Positions 59,001-64,000 of a stretch of DNA of 64,000 bases are shown one piece after another. The stretch covers positions 47,842,398 through 47,906,397 of the forward strand of contig NC_092521.1 of the NCBI RefSeq assembly GCF_037038585.1. Reading direction: 5' to 3'. Source of the stretch: Patagioenas fasciata (lineage: Eukaryota > Chordata > Aves > Columbiformes > Columbidae). Position numbers and translations under genes: made by a program. The notes beneath the pieces are model-generated. The model was not told the DNA's origin. It saw only the letters and a list, made by a program, of their open reading frames with translations, and made no database searches. Numbering within the stretch: the stretch's first letter is position 1; each line of letters begins with the position of its first letter.

Positions 59001-60124
59001 AGGTAAGTCTTAGCTTTCAGTAAATATGGAAAGTTAACATAACAGCTCCTCTCAAAAATGTATGTACATAGCATAATGATGAAAACTAGCCTTAGTCAGA
59101 ATGAGCCAATTATATGTCCCAGATATGCTACAGTTCAGTGTGAGTCCTGGACATTGAGGTTTTGATCCTTCAACAGCAAGTGTGCTGTGTGGTGCACCAG
59201 CCCACCCTCATTCCTCGGGCTTTTTCTGCTCCAAGAGCCCCTGCTCAGCGCTGACACAAGTGTTTATGCAGCCACAGAATGGATTGGATTGATGATCTAA
59301 TTTATGGTAAATTACCTTTGCAAAAAATGTTTGAGCTCTTTTACAGCTGGATCAGTTCCCCAGTTCAGTGCATGAACAGCTGGATGCAGCTGTGGGTAGC
59401 ATCAAACAGAAGGCAGTTTGATGGTGGGAAAAAGTGCTTGGGAAGAGAGTGGATATTAGCTTACACAGTCAGGTCACCAAACAAGAATCTGCAACCTAGC
59501 AGAAGAGAAATGGAGTCTACAAAACATATAATAGGTTGAGATACTCCTGTGATAGAAAATGTGATATAACATAATTTTATAAATTTTATTATCTTAAACT
59601 AACTCCTAAAGTTGCAACTTTTGCTGTAAAACTTATAGCAATTTAGCATTAATTTGGATTCAGTCATCAGCCATGATGACTACTGTCTCCTGTTTGTCAG
59701 GTAATAATGGCTCCTCAGCATCATTCAGTAAATACAAACTTAAACATATAAAAGAAAATTAAGGTATCCTAGGACCCAAATATTTATCTTGCTGTTTGTA
59801 TTTGCTGAATAATGTTACATATAAACACAGTTTATTTGAAAAGAAAAGCAAAAAGGGATACAAAAATCTTCAGTGAGAGAAGGTGTTTATGGTACTTAAG
59901 TGGTAATGTGATAATTACCCATGCATAACCACTCAGTTATAAATATGAAAAGGCTTAATTAATTAATGTATTAAATTAATAAAGATATATAATAATAAAG
60001 ATATCAAAGGCTACAATAGAGCATTTAGCTAGAACTTTGAGGTTTCTGTACAGCTGCACTGATCCTGGAAAAGTTTAAGGACAAATTATAACTGATGGTA
60101 CCACAACTTCAGAAGCCCCTGATA
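56037..60124. other. AT-rich unassigned DNA
   Basis: Contains T15 (56246-56260) and a TTTA-rich run (56326-56354). A GC-richer patch at 56800-57230 has open frames on both strands (57011-57257) and no motif. An 89-codon Ser/Asn-rich plus frame at 57454-57723 lacks exon signals. No transposon recognised. Confidence 0.5.
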
Positions 60125-60206
60125 TACAGGGTGTTTCAAAAAGATGGACCTAATTTGAAATCACTGTATCTTTGAAATAGGGTGCATCTTTTTGAAACAC
60201 TATGTA
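60125..60206. mobile_element. Mariner-type MITE (Galluhop-like), 82 bp
   Basis: Terminal inverted repeats CAGGGTGTTTCAAAAAGATG (then GACC) on the left and CATAGTGTTTCAAAAAGATG (then CACC) read inward from the right match at 21 of 24 positions. TA flanks both sides (60125-60126 and 60205-60206), the Tc1/mariner target duplication. The interior is only about 30 bases, so it is non-autonomous, comparable in size to human MADE1. From memory the termini resemble chicken Galluhop/Mariner1. Confidence 0.8.
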
Positions 60207-63200
60207 GAAGGACAATACTGAGGAATTTCTCACACTCCTGAGGTGCTTTATGTTTGTTCTGAGAGGAGATAGGATCTTGCCTTTTCCAGATTAGTTGAGC
60301 ACACAGGAAACAGTTGTTTTTTTTTTTTTCCTTTCATATTCCCAGCTGTGGGAATACTGAAGTCCTCGGGGTCTTCAAGAAGAGAGAAGCTAGGGTAAAA
60401 AAAACTACATCATCTATACCTCATGGTGGTTCTGCAGCAAAATCAGGGGAATGCTATGAATAACATATATAAACATTGTTTACATTGTTCCTTACAACTT
60501 AGGTGAAACTGAATGATTTGTGCTCCCAAAAAATCTGCAAATACTCATTTACATTTTTAAATCTATCACTGTGGCTGCACATTAGTGTCATTTGTATCTC
60601 TGCTGCTGTTCTAATTAACAATTTTGTTGACATGCTGGAAACTGAAAGTTTTAAGTAAACATTAGGGAAAATTATAAAAATTAACCTTTTATTCTTACTT
60701 GTGTGCTTACCCTGTCTATCTGATTCCAGAAAAAGTATTCATTCATACAAAACTCCAAAACTGAAGCTGTAGTGAAAGATGTTGTTAGCAGCTTTTTCTG
60801 GTGAAAAATTGCTAGATAAGGGTTATATGTTGTGCTTAATTTGGTGAGTGATGTTCAAGCAGTGCTTACATGGGATTGATTCTCTAGGTTGAACAGGTTT
60901 CCTGAAGCACAACCAGGGCAAGACTGAAGTAAAAAAGCTGAGGCTGGAGAAGAAGGTTGGGAGGGAGCAATGTTGCTCTCTTGATTTAATAGTTAATTAC
61001 CATGCTGTAGTTACTATCGGGATCTACTAGTACTTAAAACAGAGGCATGATTTTAGACCTCCAGCTGGCATCTGAATTGTTATAGAGCTGCTCCAGTCAG
61101 TTTTTTATCTTCTGCAGTTACTTTGTGATACAGACTCACTGTTTCACATGCTTTTATTTTCTATGCATTGTACAACTCTATTGTACAAAATATACCATGC
61201 ATATATAAACTCTACCATATAGTTTATACATCATACTATTACACATAGCACAAATTAATAGTAGGATAACAAAGTAATGGAAACATGCCCAAAAACCTCT
61301 TTATCTAAATACCACCTAGCACTGTATCTTAGTACTACTCCCAAGGCAAAATGTTGAAATGCAAATCAGATGTTCAGAGATTGTCAGTGATTGTCCATTC
61401 ACCTTTTAATGGAATTTAAAGAACTTGGTTATGGTGTATAGTAATTTAAAGTGGCCTGAGATTAGTTTATAAGAAAAATCAATCACTGTCCCTATTCTTT
61501 ATTACCCATTGGGTCAGCAGAAATGCTTTGAAATTTTTCTGCCTTAATAAAAAAGCACAAGATCTGTAACTTAAACTTTACAATGCAGACACTGGAGTAT
61601 TGAAATTGCTTTCCTCTCTTGACCATAGTCATCCCAATGTTGTGATTCTTCAGTGAAAAAAAATAAAGAAAAAAATAAGGAGGGGAAAAAAAAAGGTGAG
61701 GTTCTAGTTGATAAATTACAAACTAAGGATAATGATTTACAAAGTTCCTGTGAAACAGGTTTTTTTTTTTCTGTTCCTGAGGTTTACTTTGATTATACTT
61801 ATTCCACACTGACTCACAAGTCTTCACTATTACAGTAAGTAAACAACTCAAAAGTATAAATACTAAAACTTAATTAAAAAATCTTGAGATTTGATGTATT
61901 TTTAAGCTCTTAAATTATTCAGAAGCCTAAATCTTTTCCTGATACTGCATTTGAGACTCATTTTCCATGATTTGCACTGAGACTTATGCCACTAATTGAG
62001 TAAGTCATATGTCAGAATAAGACATGGTCCTCTAAGTCATGTAATTTCATTTATTATCATAACAACTTATGAATTTCAGAAAAGATAACACTCTTCGTTA
62101 AAGTCAGAAATTGTCTGTATTAACAGTAGTAGCGGCAACCATTGTTATGACAGCAACTTTGTCAACTAGCTAATTGAATATCATTTACAGTGTTGGTCAC
62201 ACCGAAATTTTGCAATTAGTTTTATGCTCACAATCTGCTACTCTCACTTCAAAGCTTTCTGGGCCACCAAGCCAGGGCCGGGATATGCATAGTTGTGAAT
62301 CTGCCCAAAGAGTCCTCTTTCTAAAGAAGATAACTGTGAGTTTCACTTTACACCTGTAGAGTTGAAAAGGAAAGAAAAAGAGTAACAATCTTGTAGAAAT
62401 AAATTAATTTAATTTGGTTCCAAGACCTCAGAAAAGAACTATGAGCATGTGATTTTCATCATCCTACTGCTCTGATGATAGGCAAGAGATGAAAGTCTAA
62501 TCTGCCGTGTAACACTTCATAGAGCATTCCCATGCTGGTTTAATATCATTATCTAGGCTTACTGGAGCTCCAGCTATACATAGAGCATACTAACAGAATC
62601 CTAATATGACGTTATGAATCACGGCAACTATTTGGAGAACCTGGGCTTTTTTTCTTCAGGAAGTAATGAGTTTATGTATGTGGTGATTGTGTATCAAGCG
62701 GGTCCTGCAGAGAGACAGGGATCCCAAGAGGACTTGAGATGGTAAGGTATGGATAGGCAGTGACCCCAAGGAAGGATCTGTGTGAACACCTAAAGCAACA
62801 GTCCTACAGGATATAATCTTAGGGTCCGCGGCAATCAGGTCGCTAGAAGCCCTTTGGTATCATCAACTGCCAGTCACATTTTTCTCTGTCAGGACCTTCA
62901 CCTCTACTAGACCAGTAGATGGATGGCACTTCGTTAGGTCAAGCAGACCAGCTGAAAGTACATCAGTTGAACCCCCTAGCTGTAAATTCGAGCTAGAGGT
63001 TCCAGTTCTTCACAGAAATGCTGTTCATATAATGACATATGCCAGCGACTGGGGTACATGAGGCAGGATGTCAAAGCTCTATAATTTTTCATGCTGAAAA
63101 GTAGCTCTTGAATTGTCAATATGATTACAATAAAAACCAAAAAGACAAATAATTGTCTACAGTAAAAAAAAATAAAATGAAAATATGAAGTTTATGGGTT

Positions 63201-64000
63201 ACTTTTGTTTCTACATATTTGTGAAAAACAAGTACGAATTCTCTGTCTATGGCTTTTTGGCCTACATGCAACTTCAGTGCTAGTCTTCAGGCATTTATAC
63301 TTAAGTACTCACTAAACTGGGTTGAAACATCCAACAGCTTTAGTATTTCTTACCTGCAGTTCCAAACTCTTGTAATAGTCTATTTTAATTCTTTTACAAA
63401 ACAAAACAAAAAAATGGAAGAAGCATGCAAATTTCTATGCTTTACTGTATGCAGATAACAGTTATTAAAACTCATTGCTTTCAAATGACCAGTCCTCTAA
63501 CAACCCTCAAAATGAAAAGGATTTCAGTAAAAATCACTCTATTTTTACAGTATTTCCTTATATATGTAGCTTGTATTACTCAAATTCATTGAATCCGTGT
63601 TTAAATCCAATGTTCAGAGCAGCATTCAGAAAAAATACTGAAAATAAGCCACCAGTCTGTGGATACTGCCATGTGACATTTTCTACTGCTTAATATACAA
63701 GCTGGAAATGACACTAAAAATTAAAATCAACATCTGGTATATAAAGAAGTCCACAATATGAAAATAAAGCCACAATTAAAATTTTAAAAATGGGATTTTT
63801 TTTTACTTTTTTTTTTTTTAATAATTTTACTTCTTGGAAACTATTATCATCATTGGGTTACAAACTTATAAGCAAAAAGACCTTTGTTTATTCATATTCA
63901 CAAGAGATAACCAAATAAATGAAAGTTAATACTAGGTCTTGTACTGGGTTTCCTTGGTGGCATCTCAAAGCTGAAAAGAAAACACCATTTTCTTTATCTC
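60207..64000. other. AT-rich unassigned DNA
   Basis: No gene or further transposon recognised. T14 at 60316-60329 and interrupted T runs at 63796-63820. A GC-richer patch at 62690-63060 has no recognised identity. Frames at 63249-63693 are discussed among the rejected items. Confidence 0.5.

Noticed and set aside
62940..63010. tRNA-like B-box resemblance (GTAAATTCGAGC) suggesting a SINE
   Set aside because: No A box at the right distance, no cloverleaf, and no A-rich tail.
63475..63693. Frame with NSLNPCLNPMFRAAFRK, faintly like a GPCR TM7 end (NPxxY region)
   Set aside because: The Tyr of NPxxY is missing, no preceding transmembrane segments are encoded nearby, and the open frame begins at a TTG. 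The match is too short to support a receptor exon.

Overview
This is an AT-rich, gene-poor piece of vertebrate nuclear DNA, almost certainly avian. Eight CR1 LINE copies or fragments are recognisable. Several carry the bird-type CR1 3' end, an ATTCTGTG or ATTCTATG octamer repeated once to three times. There is also an 82-bp mariner-type MITE whose termini resemble chicken Galluhop/Mariner1. I see no Alu, L1, MIR or mammalian ERV sequence. Identified transposons cover only about 9% of the window, as expected for a bird. A turtle or crocodilian cannot be strictly excluded.

No established protein-coding gene, rRNA, tRNA, CRISPR array or operon can be supported. Most open frames of 60-160 codons fit chance in AT-rich DNA, decayed CR1 reading frames, or microsatellites that are open in every frame (7916-8027 and 13448-13735). 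Two short plus-strand segments look more like real exons than the rest. One at 26305-26383 encodes a signal-peptide-like N-terminus with an optimal Kozak context and a following GT donor. The other, at 45516-45694, is a 59-codon open segment right after a strong splice acceptor. Their phases are compatible, but any link between them is speculation.

Layout. 1-11 kb: unassigned AT-rich DNA with homopolymers and one GGAA/GAAA array (7916-8027). 11.1-19.0 kb: a CR1 cluster. It holds an old sense copy (11140-11940), an antisense copy (12486-13437) abutting a 288-bp unbroken homopyrimidine array (13448-13735), and the longest copy (16196-19001). That longest copy keeps the esterase end of ORF1, endonuclease and reverse-transcriptase remnants of ORF2, and a 3' end with an inverted segment. 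19-31.5 kb: non-repetitive DNA with a GC-rich, CpG-poor block (25.69-26.15 kb), the signal-peptide candidate exon, a perfect RFX X-box palindrome (27422-27434) and a G-quadruplex candidate (28323-28345). 31.5 kb: the best-preserved CR1. 32-53.6 kb: mainly unique DNA with an ancient CR1-like relic (38.3 kb), a small antisense CR1 piece (45.0 kb), the second candidate exon (45.5 kb) and several microsatellites. 53.6-55.4 kb: two opposed CR1 3' ends. 55.4-64 kb: unique DNA with an (AAT)15 array and the mariner MITE.

Functionally this reads as intergenic desert or a very large intron. I found no convincing undescribed multi-gene system. Genome alignment and RNA evidence for the two candidate exons and the X-box region are the follow-ups most likely to be informative.
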